This document shows positions 1 to 12,740 of a DNA stretch of 64,000 nucleotides, piece by piece. Below the pieces are notes generated by a model. It saw nothing but the letters and a program-made list of their open reading frames with translations, was not told the DNA's origin and did not search any database. The DNA comes from Planococcus citri (taxonomy: Eukaryota > Arthropoda > Insecta > Hemiptera > Pseudococcidae), in the NCBI RefSeq assembly GCF_950023065.1, contig NC_088680.1:18030559-18094558 (forward strand), in the 5' to 3' direction. The stretch's first letter is position 1. Each line of letters begins with the position of its first letter. Both the position numbers and the translations under genes were made by a program.

Positions 1-300
1 TTTCGACACTATACTCGATTTTTCACATTTTCCCCAAATTTTCATTTGGTACCACCCCCCTTGGGGGGCTACGAGGGAAATTGACTCAAAAATCGTGGTT
101 TTTAACTCAAAGTATCAAGATTTTGACACTATACTCGATTTTTTCACATTTTCCCCAAATTTTCATTTGGTACCACCCCCCCCCCTGGGGGTCGAGGGGC
201 AAAATTGATTCAAAATTTGAATTCTGCGTTGAAAATTACTACTCAAGAGTGACTATTTCATGTTTTTGGTGGGTTTGAGAAGGAATAAAATCGATTTTTA
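1..300. repeat. Two tandem copies of a ~120-bp unit
   Basis: The word GACACTATACTCGATTTTT begins at base 5 and recurs in near-identical form 120 bases later. Both copies continue into a shared stretch with CATTTGGTACCACCCCCC followed by a G run. The second copy diverges after about 190, and the array may continue left of the window. I see no gene in it. Confidence 0.85.
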
Positions 301-1610
301 GGTGAATAACCGCAAGAAGGTCCTGTCGTTTCAAGAAGGTCCTATCGAGGTCTCTTTTGTAAAGCACTCCCATGGAAATGTTGGTGGTGGAAAAAAAATT
401 ACTACGCAGGAAATAAATAGTGGAAAGATGCTTCTATTCAACAAAAAAAAACCGGAGCTCGCTATATCATTTTGAACCAAAATGGCAAAACACTGAAATA
501 TAAAAATGCGTTTTTCTCAAAACCAGTTTTTTGTCGATAGGACCTTCTTGAAAAGCACCATTCATTATACAATGTGTATTAACAAAACAAAAAAAAAATA
601 GAAAATTGTTTACTTTTGGTTCTTAAAGACATTAAAAATATGAACCATGCAATTTTGTTTACAGTTTCTTGAAAGTATTCTGTAATTTCACATTTCGACA
701 TGATTATGAACTGAAGTAAGTCAAGAGGTCAAGAAGTGACATGAATTATGTTGTGTGTAGGTCAGGATATCCTGATATGCACCGAATTCTGACATGATAC
801 CTATGTACATTACTAGGATTGATGATAATAAGTCCTCATTGTAAAGTAGACTTGTTTAATTTTTTATATTTGCAGTGATAATGAATAATTTGTTATTTTG
901 ACTATTATTATTAAAGTTGTTTAAATATTATATATCTTGAGGTTCTGCTGAATCGCCCATTGGAATATCCATATCTTGATAAAATCTCATTAATAACGCT
1001 AATGCGTGCCCTGAAAAAATAAACATTTTATTATTATATATTATACTAAATCAAGAATATTCAGGAAAACGTTTTAGAATACCTCTGCAATTCTGCATAG
1101 CTCAAATTGAGCAATGCTCTCCTGCTGTGGCTCGCTACTTGCCACCAAAGCTTCGCCCATAAAATGACAAAAAAAAATTAATTAAATATTTGAGTTTCTA
1201 GCAAAGTTTTAACCTATTTTGATATGTTACATTCCATTTTTTTTCAAAAATTTAAAAAAAACTTAAAATTTTTTTTTTTTAATCCAAAAGTGCCTAAAAA
1301 ACACATTTTAATGAAATATTCGAGTTGAAGTGAACTACTTTTGAAGTCGTGTCATGAAAATTAGTTTTGCAAACAACTTTTCAGAGGAATTTTTACCTTC
1401 TCAAGACATCTTGGTGCCTCCTCACCATTTATACTCCTCAGATTCGATTCCCAGTTACCTTTACTTCGTTCTCATTGTCAGGTGGTTTTTACCTAAGAAT
1501 CAACATTCATTCCATTATTGTGGAGGACTCTAATCTTGAAGAATTCATGTCTGAGAGAGTGAGAGAGGCAAAACAGTTTTCTGAAGTAGTCCAGGAAAAT
1601 TAGCATTCCA
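301..1610. other. AT-rich intergenic DNA with a small inverted repeat
   Basis: No coding feature was recognised. A perfect 20-bp inverted pair lies at 329-348 (TTTCAAGAAGGTCCTATCGA) and 534-553, separated by 185 bases, and might be the ends of a small non-autonomous element. A 78-codon open frame at 1367-1603 has no recognisable motif and is probably chance. Confidence 0.6.
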
Positions 1611-2712
1611 TTTCGGTACTTTCACTAGTCCATTTTTATGTACTGAACTGAACATGAATCTGAAGAATCCCCGCGCGTCCCTTGTGAGCGTTCTCCCCCA
1701 GAGTGGATTTTAGCCCTAGGTCCAAAACCATTTTTCGCCATTTTCTCCCCCTCATTCCATTTTAGTGAAAAATGTGATTAGAAAGAAGAACCTACGTCTA
1801 GTGATGTATCAACTGTTTTTGTACTGACCAAGGGGGGAGGAGGGCTACAACCAGGTGAGTTTTCTGAAAAATACACAAAGACCTTAGGCGCATAAGAGGG
1901 GTGAAAGGATCCCCGAGAGCGTTCGTATTGATATGTATTTTTTAAAAAAATAGAAAATTGCTTACTTTTGGTTCTTATAAAGACATACATAGTTGTGGCT
2001 AAGTATTTCTCTTTATCTTTATCGCCAGCCCAAATTCACTAATGAACCTTGCAGGGGTCTAAAATATGGGAGGTTTTGATGTGAAAAATCCAATGGAGTG
2101 ATTAGTTTAACGTTTTAAGTGCATATTTTGCTGAATTCGTCGAGTAATTTTTATTGTAATCTGAATGATTTACGATAAATGATGTAAAATGACCATTTTT
2201 GTCTGCGAAGTTCTTTTCGTACTCGGAAAATGAGACATCATCTGCAAAGACTTTGCGACCCAACTTCATATGAGAGCTAGCAGCTGTCAAGAAAAACAAG
2301 TAGGAACACGGATCACTATTTCGTATACTGGTCCATTCTTATGTGCTGAACTGAACATGAATCTGAAGAGTCCCCGCTGGTCCCTGGTGAGCGTTCTACC
2401 CCAGAGTGGATTTTAGCCCCCCAAAACCAGTTTTTCGCCATTTTCTCCCCCTCATTCCATTTTAGTGAAAAATGTGATTAGAAAAAATAATCTACGTCAA
2501 ATTTACGATCTAGTGATGTATCAACTGTTTTTTGTACCGACCAAGAGGGAGGGGGACTACAACCAGGGGGAGTTTTCTGATAAATACACAAAGACTTTAG
2601 GCGCATAAAAGGGGTGAAATGATCCCCGAGAGCGTTCATATTAAATATGTAGATATTTAAAAAAATAAAAAATAAAAAAAATAAAAAATTGCTTACTTTT
2701 GGATATTTAGGA
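1611..2712. repeat. Direct duplication, ~380-bp unit, 703-bp spacing
   Basis: The words GAACTGAACATGAATCTGAA and CCCCAGAGTGGATTTTAG occur near 1645-1710 and again 703 bases later, followed in both copies by matching text ending in a TTGCTTACTTTTGG word. A third scrap of this ending lies near 585-640. The unit between the copies (about 1996-2327) is unrelated. It is probably an interspersed repeat inserted or duplicated locally. Confidence 0.8.
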
Positions 2713-3426
2713 AAATATTTTAGAATTTACACATTCTACTAACGCTTCACCTATAAAAAGACAAAATAAAATTTTATTAAATATTTGCAAAACTTTAACT
2801 CATTTTGTGATTTTGATATGTTACATTACATTCCCTTTTTTTTTTTTCGAAAATCAAAAGAAATACCTACCTTCAATACTTTTTTCAAAAATGTCCAAAA
2901 ATGTCCGAAAAAACACATTTTCAATGGAATATTTGAGTTTCTCTCAAAATGTTAAGCCATTTTGAGTTTTCACCTAGCGAATGCTATCATCAATGCACCT
3001 ATATAATTTTTCGACTTTTCTTTGACAGTTTTCTAATTCGAACAATATTTTACCGATGAGCTTGAATAAAAAATGAAATGGAATTGGCCCGAGCAAAGCG
3101 AGGGCGAAAGTTTGCGATAATTTGTAATTTGAGAAGCTATGAATTTTCCAAATTCTGCCAATGTTTCCCTAAAAATTGTTAGGTAATTTTGAAAAAGGAA
3201 AACAAATAAGCTCGAGCGAAGCGAGAACCACAAAGTTGATTTAAAAAAATTTACCACATCAGGTAAAACTTCTTATCAAATTCTTTCAAATGAAAAAAAA
3301 AACGAGAATTTTAAATGCTTAATTACTTAGAGCTGAAATTTTAAATCAAACAATCAATCAAATCATTTATTGCAGTACTTAGACACCTTTAGCTGTATTT
3401 ACAATGTCAATAAACTAAATATTAAT
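2713..3426. other. Intergenic, no gene seen
   Basis: Homopolymer-rich AT sequence. A short word of the form GAGC(A/G)AAGCGAG appears twice (about 3092 and 3214), which suggests a decayed repeat. Nothing coding was recognised. Confidence 0.5.
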
Positions 3427-3428
3427 TA

Positions 3429-4225
3429 CAGTAGTCCCCGCTTAATGTAGTCGCGGTGGATAGAATAATTCGGATAATGGAATCAAAATGGGTTGGGACA
3501 GAACGCTTGCATCTTTTTACATGCAAATTTTATCGCTTATTGTAGTGAGAAAGAGCATTGAGTTCGGTTAATAGAATTGATTAATCTTCAAAAGTTGGAG
3601 AAAATCATGGAAATTTGACAAAATTTAACAAGAAGTGGATGAAAAAGACATGTTTTAAACACGTTAAAATAGCATAAAAACACAAAATGAAGATTATTTT
3701 GAAATGAGTGAAAATTGGAAAAAAAGATGATGACATTTTTGTAAAATTGTATAAAAATTATCCAAAAAGTGTTCAAAACATATTAAAAGACTAAATGTAC
3801 CTAACTAAACAACCAAAAAAGTACTGAAATTGACTCCTAAAATCATCAAAAAGTAATGAAATTTCAACAGAATTTGGAATTTTGTGTGTTTTTATCCTTC
3901 ACCTTTCTCTGGTTTATAGAATGAAACATACTGGGTCCCAACTGATTCTAATAAATAAGTATGAGTAGAAAGTGGAAATTTGTTTGTGAAAATGATGGAG
4001 ATTATGCTGAAGGAAGTCCAAGCTTATTTATGACCAGACCAGGGGAAAGCCCAAATACAAGTAGTATTTTCATAGTATGAGGTTATAATGCTATAAGCAA
4101 AGATACAGGATAAATATTTCGAAATTTTTTCTGCGTTTTTTTATTGGACCGCTTATTAGAATATCCCGGTTAATAGAATTAAAAGTACCTCGGCCCAAAC
4201 CAATTCCATTAAGCGGGGACTACTG
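3429..4225. mobile_element. Non-autonomous pogo-like (Tc1/mariner superfamily) element
   Basis: The element begins CAGTAGTCCCCGCTTAATG at 3429 and ends with the inverted counterpart CATTAAGCGGGGACTACTG at 4225. It is flanked by TA on both sides (3427-3428 and 4226-4227), the target duplication of Tc1/mariner elements. The CAGT...CCCCGCTTAA terminus resembles pogo/Tigger-type terminal inverted repeats. The 797-bp body is AT-rich. A second pair of subterminal words (GGTTAATAGAATT-like) occurs near both ends. No transposase, DDE domain or DNA-binding helix can be read in any frame, so it would depend on transposase supplied in trans. Subfamily assignment rests on the termini only. Confidence 0.85.
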
Positions 4226-4227
4226 TA

Positions 4228-4816
4228 TAACATATTAACATACTTAGTACCTACTACTGGAGGGGAAAAAAGTGAATTGAAAATACAGATAGGTAATTAA
4301 ATTATACAAAATGTTCAGAAATACTCTTTTGTGAGAATAATATGTTTGAAATGAGAGAAAAAAAGGGAAAAAACAGAAAACCACAAAAAAAAACAACAGA
4401 TTATAAGATACACAGCTCATGAAAACACAGTGAAATACTTACTCCTTTGGTGAGAACAATAGTAAGTTTGAAATGAAATATCATAAGAAAATAGTAATAA
4501 TAATACCTAATAAAAATTAAAGAAACAACAGATTATAAAAATTACAGTAAATTTTTGAGGCCATGAAATCAATGTTATTTTGCATAATTTTTGTTCTTAA
4601 ATTTTCACTTATAGCCAAATTTCTAAATCTTGTTTCATGTGTATGAGAAGGTACCTTGAGATTTATTATTCCATTCTTTACCATAATTGTACATACATAA
4701 TTGAAGAATGTACTCACATGGAGCTGTCAACTCTTGGTGAAGGGAGATATTGAAATCTGTGGGGTAAATCTTACCAATAGGGGCATCAACGGGTGTTTGA
4801 TGAAAGTTTCTGAAAA
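4228..4816. other. Intergenic, no gene seen
   Basis: AT-rich DNA with words such as AACAACAGATTATAA repeated near 4394 and 4525. No gene was recognised. Confidence 0.5.
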
Positions 4817-5431
4817 GGTTATGTGCAACATGGCTCTTACTCTTCATGGGAGCGAAAAAAAATGTACCTAAAGTGTACCGATTCCTGAATTTCTCAATAA
4901 ACATTTTTTTCTTAAAAAAATGAAATTTTGGTGGGAATATGTGGAGGGGGAGGTACCATACTGTATTCACACACAAAATTTCAGCAAAATCAGTTCTAAA
5001 AAATACGTTCCACAGCGATTTTTTCAATTTTTATCCATGGAAAATTCAACTCTTTTTGCTCTGTAGAGTGTTGTATGGGCCGGATACGGCTCATTTTTGG
5101 CATACCAATTTATGAGGAACCGACCAACTTGCATGCCGAAAATGAGCCGGATCCGGCCCATACAACACTATACAGAGCAAAAAGAGTTGAATTTTCCATG
5201 GATTAAAAATTGAAAAAATCGCTGTGAAACGTATTTTTTGGAACCGATTTTGCTGAAATTTTGTGTGAGAATACAGTACCTCCCCCTCCACATATTCCCA
5301 CCAAAATTTCATTTTTTTAAGAAAAAAAATTTTTATTGAGAAATTCAGGAATTGGTACACGATAGGTACATTTTTTTTGATCCCATGAAGGGTTGGAGCC
5401 ATGTTGCACAATATAATAACCTTTTTTTTCG
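4817..5431. repeat. 615-bp inverted repeat (palindrome A)
   Basis: The left arm (about 4817-5103) and right arm (about 5132-5431) are reverse complements with scattered differences, around a ~28-base loop. The inner ends carry matched GGGCCGGATACGGCTCAT and ATGAGCCGGATCCGGCCC words. The outer ends carry GGTTATGTGCAACATGGCT and its complement. Open frames on both strands here mirror each other and are by-products of the inverted structure. No convincing target duplication was found, and the element type is unknown. Confidence 0.85.
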
Positions 5432-5536
5432 TCTAGGCGAGATCTACACGTGGTTAAATTACTCGGAAACTTTCATTAAACACCCTACATATACTCTCTG
5501 TATACATAGTATAGGCCTCCTACTGGAGATTTGGAT
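5432..5536. other. Short spacer between palindrome A and a half-palindrome
   Basis: About 100 bases of unassigned sequence. Nothing recognised. Confidence 0.5.
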
Positions 5537-6294
5537 CGCGAAAACGTGATTTTAACGTTTTTTCAAAGAGTGAAATCTCAGAATTTGACCAAAAATAGCT
5601 CAATTTTGAAAGTTACAGGAAAAATTAAATGACAAAATTACCAAGCACTTGCTAGGGTGTTTTGAATGTAAATTTTTCAATTTATTTGAAAAAATGTGCA
5701 TAAACGCATTTTTTAGGGGTGCCTAAAGTGGGCGAGGACTCTAAAAAGAGGGTTCGAAATTACGAAATGCCTCAAAACGTTACGTTTGGCGCAAATCACA
5801 GGTTTTTATTTTTCTAGGGGTTCCCAAAATATCGAAATTACGAAAATTGGAAAATTTTATTTTTGAGTACCAGCGCAAAATTTTATTGGGCTCAAAATTT
5901 GGTAGGATGGAGGTCTTTCAGATGTATTAATAAACTGTAAAAAGCTTTTTAGCGGCGTTCAAAGGGATAGGTTCAAAATGGTGGTTCCAAAATTTTTCAA
6001 AAATCATAAACCCCCATTTCTGCCCCCGAGGGTTGAAAATAGAAAAATCGCATAACGTTTATTGGGTTCAAACAGATACCTATTTCACGCTAAAAAAGTT
6101 TTTGAAAATAATTCTCAGAGGTTCTCAATGTTCTTTTTTATTCACAACTTTGGGAACCCCTGGAGCCAAAAAAATGGACATTTTGGGTTGAATAATCACG
6201 GATTCGTATTTGGGACATTTAATTATAACATTTCAAGAGTGGTCGAGTCGATAACTGTCCGGGCCCAAAAAAACAGCCTTGTCGAGACTCCTCC
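5537..6294. repeat. Single-arm copy of the palindrome D family
   Basis: This stretch matches the right half of the inverted repeat at 19191-20783. Shared landmarks in the same order are AGAATTTGACC, AAATAGCTCAATTTTGAAAG, AAACGTTACGTTTGGCGCAAA, AGTACCAGCGCAAAA, ACCCCTGGAGCC-type words, and GTCGATAACTGTCCGGGCCC close to the terminal ACTCCTCC. It begins near the point that is the symmetry centre of the full copy, so only one arm is present. No protein was recognised. Confidence 0.85.
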
Positions 6295-6889
6295 AAAAAG
6301 AGGAAATCTCATCATTTCACGAGTATTTATTTAATTTTTGCTTTTGTTTGACTGAAAAAATCTGAATGCAGCGGTCAATTGGCTGGAAACATCAACGTAA
6401 AATTCCGGAATTTTTTTTTTTCGTGGTACGAGTACCTCCTCCAGGGGGGAGGGTGGATTTTAAGGTTCATAATTATTATTGCTGTGCACAACTTCGTCGT
6501 GTAATTTTTATACCTAACGTCTTGTAAATGGCTTGGCTGTGTATCAAGAGTGAGCTATTTTTATGCCGAAAAACATTCCAGAAAGGCATTGATCTCGTTC
6601 AAGACGTAAGTTATACTTGACGATGAAGCATACATACACAACTGTCGAGACATGTACTTTGGCTCTGACTCAGAGATACGATTAATTTGGCAACATATTT
6701 GACTCGGATGTAATGTGTGAATAACGTTATAAAAATGTTCATCCGCAAAAAAAATTCACTGCGAAAGAATTCCTATCCCCCCGCCCACCTTCTAAGGAAA
6801 CATGTAACAATATTATAAAAATATAGAAGTACGGAAATGAAAAATATTTTTAAAAAAATAAATAATGAAAAAATACTGAAAATTATAGT
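6295..6889. other. Intergenic, no gene seen
   Basis: AT-rich DNA. Nothing recognised except homopolymer runs. Confidence 0.45.
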
Positions 6890-7710
6890 GGGTCATTCCA
6901 TGCCAAATCGGCGGATTTTTGCACGAAGGGTATTCCAATTTTTTTCAAAATCAGATCATTTGTAGATAGGGGTCATCAAACTATGACGAATGACGCAAAC
7001 TAGACATTTTTTCGATTTTTTTTTTGGCGGAGCTATGGGGCTTTAACGTTTTCCAAAATGGCTGAAAATGGAAAATTTCAGTTGCAAATCGCTCCGGTTG
7101 TAAGTACGTCGTATTGAATTTTGAACTTTTCTTCAAATTGTAGTACCTACTTTCAGAGGGTATTCGACGAATGATGTCAAAATCAGTGTTGTCACTTTCA
7201 AAAACCTAAAAAATCTAAAAATCTATAATTTAAATATAAAACCACGATGGTCGCGAGTAAAAATTCTGAAAAAATTCTCTGTGTTAGTACTTTTCATGTA
7301 CCATAGAATAACATATAAAAAAATTTAACTAGCATTTTTTTTCATTTTCAAGAAAGAAAATGACAAGTTTTACACTTAGGTATTATGTATACTTACTTAT
7401 TGCAAAAATACCATCAGAAACCTACGAAATGAAAATTTTTGCATTTTTGAGATATTTTACCAATGTGTAGAGGTAGACGAACATGTGAAAAGAAATCTCC
7501 CTCCCTCCCAATTTGTCAACGAATCGACGAGAACTGACATTTTTCGTGATATAATATTAAGAGTGAAACATGTTGAAAAAATTTCGCCACCGTTTTAAAC
7601 AGCAGCAGGAACCTAAAAAACGAATATTTTTGGATTTTTGAAATATTTCACCAATATGTAGATGGACATGTGAAAAAATCCCCCCCCCCAATTTGTCAAT
7701 CTAACGTAAT
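6890..7710. repeat. Interspersed-repeat debris with an internal direct repeat
   Basis: The stretch starts with GGGTCATTCCATGCCAAATC, a word type I associate with common arthropod interspersed repeats (from memory, unverified). Two direct copies follow at about 7428-7518 and 7618-7700, sharing CAATRTGTAGA, ACATGTGAAAA and CCCCAATTTGTCAA. No gene is visible. Confidence 0.55.
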
Positions 7711-8560
7711 TTTTGCTCCGTGGATTGAAGACTAGCATGACGTTAATATAAGACTTGCCTCAGTTGATTTCAAGGATAATTGAGAATACGATTTTTTTTA
7801 CCCAAAAACGCTCCCGCTCCCTTTAAGTTGATTTGAAAAAATTTACCACAGTACCTAACTACCTACTTAGGTAACTACAAATTTTTAAAAAAAAACAACT
7901 GACAAAAATTTTGAAGAGCGGAAATAGATTTGGTTCTTAAAATTTGTTCTATAATACTTCCAATCAAGTGTTCTTCTTGTGTTTGAACGTTATGAACTTA
8001 TGATCATCCGGAGAATTCACGTTTTCTCGAGGCAGACACATTGTGAAGTATAATAAGTACCTACTTATTTCCAACAAAAAAATAAAATAAATAAATAATA
8101 ATAAACCGATTGAATATTCGAATATATTTTTAAAAATTAAAAAAAAACCGACGCCAGCGACAATTTGATAATAAATGGTGAATACTTTGCTATAATTACT
8201 TTGCGGATAATTTTGCATGTAGGTAACATCTCACCTACCCTAAAAAAGATTCTTTTAATATGTATAATAATAATACTTATTGTTAGATAGATAAATCCCA
8301 CATACATACAGCCAAGAACAATCCATAACTCGATCTTCAGCTGTTATGCAATTAATTTCCATGTACATAAATTACGAAGAGATTGGAAATCTCGCTGGGT
8401 GCTTCCAGAATGACCAAAAACAGATAAGAGGAGGGGGACTTGATATTGGTTTCGGGACTACTTTCCATCATTTTTACCGAATAAATACAAATTTTTGTAA
8501 AAAAAAAAAAAAATAGTGGTCAATTTTTAAATTCCTCAAACGTTGAAAAATCCATTTGGG
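7711..8560. other. Intergenic, no gene seen
   Basis: AT-rich sequence with a poly-A run near 8500. Nothing recognised. Confidence 0.45.
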
Positions 8561-8765
8561 CAGCTGTAATTTTGAGTGCTCTTTAAAAATCGTAGTCCTT
8601 TTCAGCCTTGATTTAAGAATTTCAAGCCCAAAATCTGTTTCATCAAATTTTGTGAATTCGGGTCTTAAAAGTCGAAAAATCCATTAGGCCAGTTAAAATT
8701 TTGATAGCTCTGATTTAAGAATTTTAAGCCCAAAATCTGGTTTATGAAATGTTGCGAATTAGGGA
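8540..8765. repeat. Tandem pair, ~100-bp unit
   Basis: The phrase GATTTAAGAATTT(C/T)AAGCCCAAAATCTG occurs near 8610 and again near 8706. Each is preceded by GTCGAAAAATCCATT-like text (one copy reads CGTTGAAAAATCCATTTGGG). This is a short local duplication. Confidence 0.7.
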
Positions 8766-10203
8766 AAATCGTGGAGTTGGGTTTTTGGGAAAATGTCTAT
8801 TCGGGATATTGGATTCGGGCGAAAGTGCAGGAACGGTGTTGGAAAATTGTGGCATGAGAGGTGAGCGGGTTCTGCGCCAGGAAGCAACAATTCAACTCTG
8901 CGCTTCCTCTGAGCGAACAGAAAACAGAAAACCATTCGGCCTGCTTTCGCTCATGTTTGAAAATGAGGTTTGAAATGTCGAAAAATATCATCGAATGCAC
9001 GTTTAATGCCAATTTAAGAGTATCTGAGAAGTTCTGTTGAAAAATTTTGCAGGGTTATAGTTATATTTTTAATTATAATGTATTTTCAACCGTCATATTT
9101 TTAATGAATTAGGTATTCACTTTTTTAATTTGAAAAAAAAAATGATACCTAGATAGATTGTAAACTTTTTTACCAAACCTTGCGTAAAGGTGGATGAAGA
9201 AGGAGGCAAACTTTTACCTTCTTCTTGAAATTTATTATATGTATATGTATCTAGTAATTACCTACATACAATATCAATGCCTTTTTACGAGTTAAACTCA
9301 ATTGAATAGTAATATTGTTTATTTCATGGAATGATTAAAAAAAGTATATACTTACATAATATGAAGCGAGTAAATTGTTTATGAGTCTGTACAAATATAA
9401 TAATGATACATAAGTATATTGAATTTGAATTAATTGATAATACGAAATTGTTATGACAACACAATGAATGTACTAATGCATAAGACAAATAACGAATTAA
9501 GCATAAATTAAAACAGAAAAAATTATAAGTAGATACGCTAAAGTAAAATGATCGCCAGTCAAGAAAAGGAAATGTAATGGTACAAAAGACAAGAAAGGGG
9601 AACGAATTCTGTTTTCTCGGTTGCTAATGAGATGCCACAAGAAATAATTACCCCCTTGCTACCCGACTTTTGTAAGGTACAGAATAGCATTTATACGAAT
9701 TAAATTGCAATTATCAAATAGGTATCTAATAATTTGAGCTCTTATACTTACAGATAAATGCCTATGGGTGATATGGAAAACGATAATGAATTTAATCATG
9801 CTGAAACTACGAAAGAGCTAAATAAAAAAGAAAATTTTAACGAAAAATGTGAGTGACATAAGTACTTAAGCGATATTTCTTTTAAAAAAAGTACATAATA
9901 TAATTAACATTTTTTATTAGATATTTATAGGTAGGTACTTAATTGTGTGTCAGTGAGTGAGTATTTTTTTAATACTTGAAGCTTTGAAAGTCTAATTCAA
10001 GAGCTCTATTCCATAAGTGGGCCAAGTCCTTTTTTTTTTCCAAAAAATGAGTTTAAAATTGTTGATTCTGAAATTTGTTCCGTTTCCAAAGGTCGATGCA
10101 CCTTTCCTTTCTTTGGACATATAGAACAATTGCTTGTAGAAAAATTTACTTTGAAAAATCGATGACTTAACCCACTTTTGAAGTAAAAATCTCCGTAAAA
10201 CGT

Positions 10204-10238
<35 letters not shown>

Positions 10239-11149
10239 GACTTAATTCACTTTGCAATAGAGCTCTTCAATTGTAGTTATGCTATAGGATTTTATAAGTA
10301 CCTATGTATTCGTACTTACATAATATATCATTCAAGATTCGTATTTTGAAAATTTTAATACTAATAGGCAATTCTATTTTTCAGAAATTTATTTCAATAT
10401 TAATTTGAAGAATAGAGATGAAAATCGGATCACCTAAATCTCACAGAAACAATGCAGCTGGCTATATATTGAGCTCGCATCATGTTGGAACATTGAGTAC
10501 TGTGGAATAAATTTTCAAAACGTCGAGTGGAATGATCGGTAAAGAACATACTAACTTATAAAAATTTGCAACCTTTTTCCAGCTCTGATTTTTGGCTTGT
10601 ATTTTTATCAAGACATATTTTATTTCAGGTTATGATTTCTGCTACTAGCTGTGTTAGTAACGTGATTGCAAATTTAGAATTTAGCGTTGACTTATCACTT
10701 GTTTTCCCAATGGGATGCCATTTTATGTATTTCTCTGCGCTCTGTTTTCTGGACATGTGGAACTGTCTACTTGGATGATAACGTTCGTAAAAATCCATTA
10801 ACATAGTTTTACCTCGGTAAAGATGATTTTCATACCTACCTAATCAATATAATCAATTAATCATATGCAACAATATGTCATTTTATAATAATGTTGTTTT
10901 ATTTTTAGCATATTTTCGCGAGTGATAAGTTGATAACATTATTAGGACATACGATTGGCTTTTAATTGCATCATTCACGTTGAAGATTTAGCAATTTATC
11001 AATCCTTGCTCTACTCCAACGATCACTCATGAAGATCAGCTCTAGATAATATTATAGTCAAAGATGCATCCCTTCAGAACAATGTGTATGTTTCAGCTCT
11101 CACACAGTTTGGTCGAATTGAACAGAATGGCTATCGCAAGATCTGCGTT
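8766..11149. other. Intergenic; GC-richer islet and weak exon-like pieces
   Basis: Bases about 8780-8965 are clearly more GC-rich than their surroundings, but encode nothing I recognise in any frame. Segments with splice-like borders occur at 9754-9848 (CAG before, GTGAGT after) and about 10444-10532 (CACAG before, GGTAAAG after). An open frame at 10566-10778 is hydrophobic. None could be linked into a known protein. A poly-T run lies at about 10205-10235. Confidence 0.35.
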
Positions 11150-12740
11150 TCAAAAAAAAAACCAAACTAAATTCCTTTTTAAAATTATAAAACTTTTTAC
11201 TTGAACTTTATAATAATACATTTTATAATATGTATGATTAATTGATTAGGTACCTATTTAGAAGCAAGTTCAGAATAAATTCAACATTTTTTATTTATTT
11301 ATTTACTTTTTGTTTCTGTAGATAAGTACCTACTGATGAAATAATCATTTCTTTAAAAAAAAACACAAGGTATTTTGAATTTAATGTTTGAAGTACATAC
11401 CAGCCATAATTGGACGGATTTACTTACATACTTATTACTTACATTTCCATAATACTGCCTAACTTCCGTATCCGAATCATTTTTTGAAGTAGTTTTAATA
11501 CAGAAACTAAATTCTTTTTTTGAATCATAAAATTTTTAACTTATTGAACTTTAGGAATAATGATACATTTTATATTATGATTAATTGATTACCTATTTAG
11601 AAGCAAATTCAGAATAAATTCAATATTTTTAATTTTTTGTTTGTTTTTGTAGATACTGATGAAATAATAATTTCTTTTTTTAAAAAAACAATGTATTTTG
11701 AATTTAATGTTTGAAGTACCTCTGCCATAAATGGACAAATTTACTTACATTCAATAATATTACCTAATTATCCGAATCATTTTGAAACAGTCTAACCGAA
11801 TACAGAAACTAAATTTCTATTTTAAATTATAAAACTTTTAACTTGAACTTTATAATTAATAATAATACATTTTATATTATGATTAATTGATTACCTATTT
11901 AGAAGCGAATTCAGAATAAATTCAATAGGTATTTTTAATTTTTTTTGTTTTTTTTGTTTTTGTTTTTGTTTTTGTAGATACTGATGAAATAATCATTTCT
12001 TTTTTTAAAAAAACAATGTATTTTGAATTTAATGTTTGAAGTACATACCTGCCATAATTGGGCGGATTTACTTACATTCCATAGATAATATTTTGTATTC
12101 GTAATACTAATAGTAAGTATTATTGTGAAACAGTCTTAAAACAGAAACTATGTAAATTCCTTTTTATTTAAATCATAAAACTTTTAACTTGAACTTTATA
12201 ATAATAATACATTTTATATTATGATTGATTGATTACCTATTTAGAAGCAAATTAAGAATAAATTCAATATTTTTAATTTTTGGTTTTTTTGTGTTTTTGT
12301 AGATACTGATGAAATAATCATTTCTTTAAAAAAAAAAAAACAATGTATTTTGAATTTAATGTTTGAAGTAGGTAACTGCCATAATTGGAAGGATGTACTT
12401 ACATATTTGCATTCCATAGGTAATAAATTATTCGCATCATTTGAAACAGTCTTGATTCAGAAACTAAATTCCTTTTTTAAATCATAAAACTTTTAACTTG
12501 AACTTTATAATAATATTTATAATAATACATTTTTATATTATGATTAATTGATTACCTATTTAGAAGCAAATTCAGAATAAATTATATCGTTTTAATTTTT
12601 TTTTGTCGTTTTCTGTAGATACCTAGGTACTGATGAAATGATCATTTCTTAAAAAAAAAAACCAATGTATTTTGAATTTAATGTTTGAAGCACCCAGCAT
12701 AATTGGACGGATTTATTTACATTCCATTATTCGTATCTGG
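11150..12740. repeat. Tandem array, five units of 302-340 bp
   Basis: The AAACTAAATTCC anchor starts at 11164, 11504, 11806, 12145 (variant) and 12461, giving intervals of 340, 302, 339 and 316. Every unit contains, in order: CATAAAACTTTTAACTTGAAC, TTGATTACCTATTTAGAAGC, TACTGATGAAATAATCATTT, TATTTTGAATTTAATGTTTG and GGACGGATTTACTTACATTCC-type words. Length variation sits mainly in T and A runs. No protein coding. A single reversed relic occurs at 33567-33690. Confidence 0.92.
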
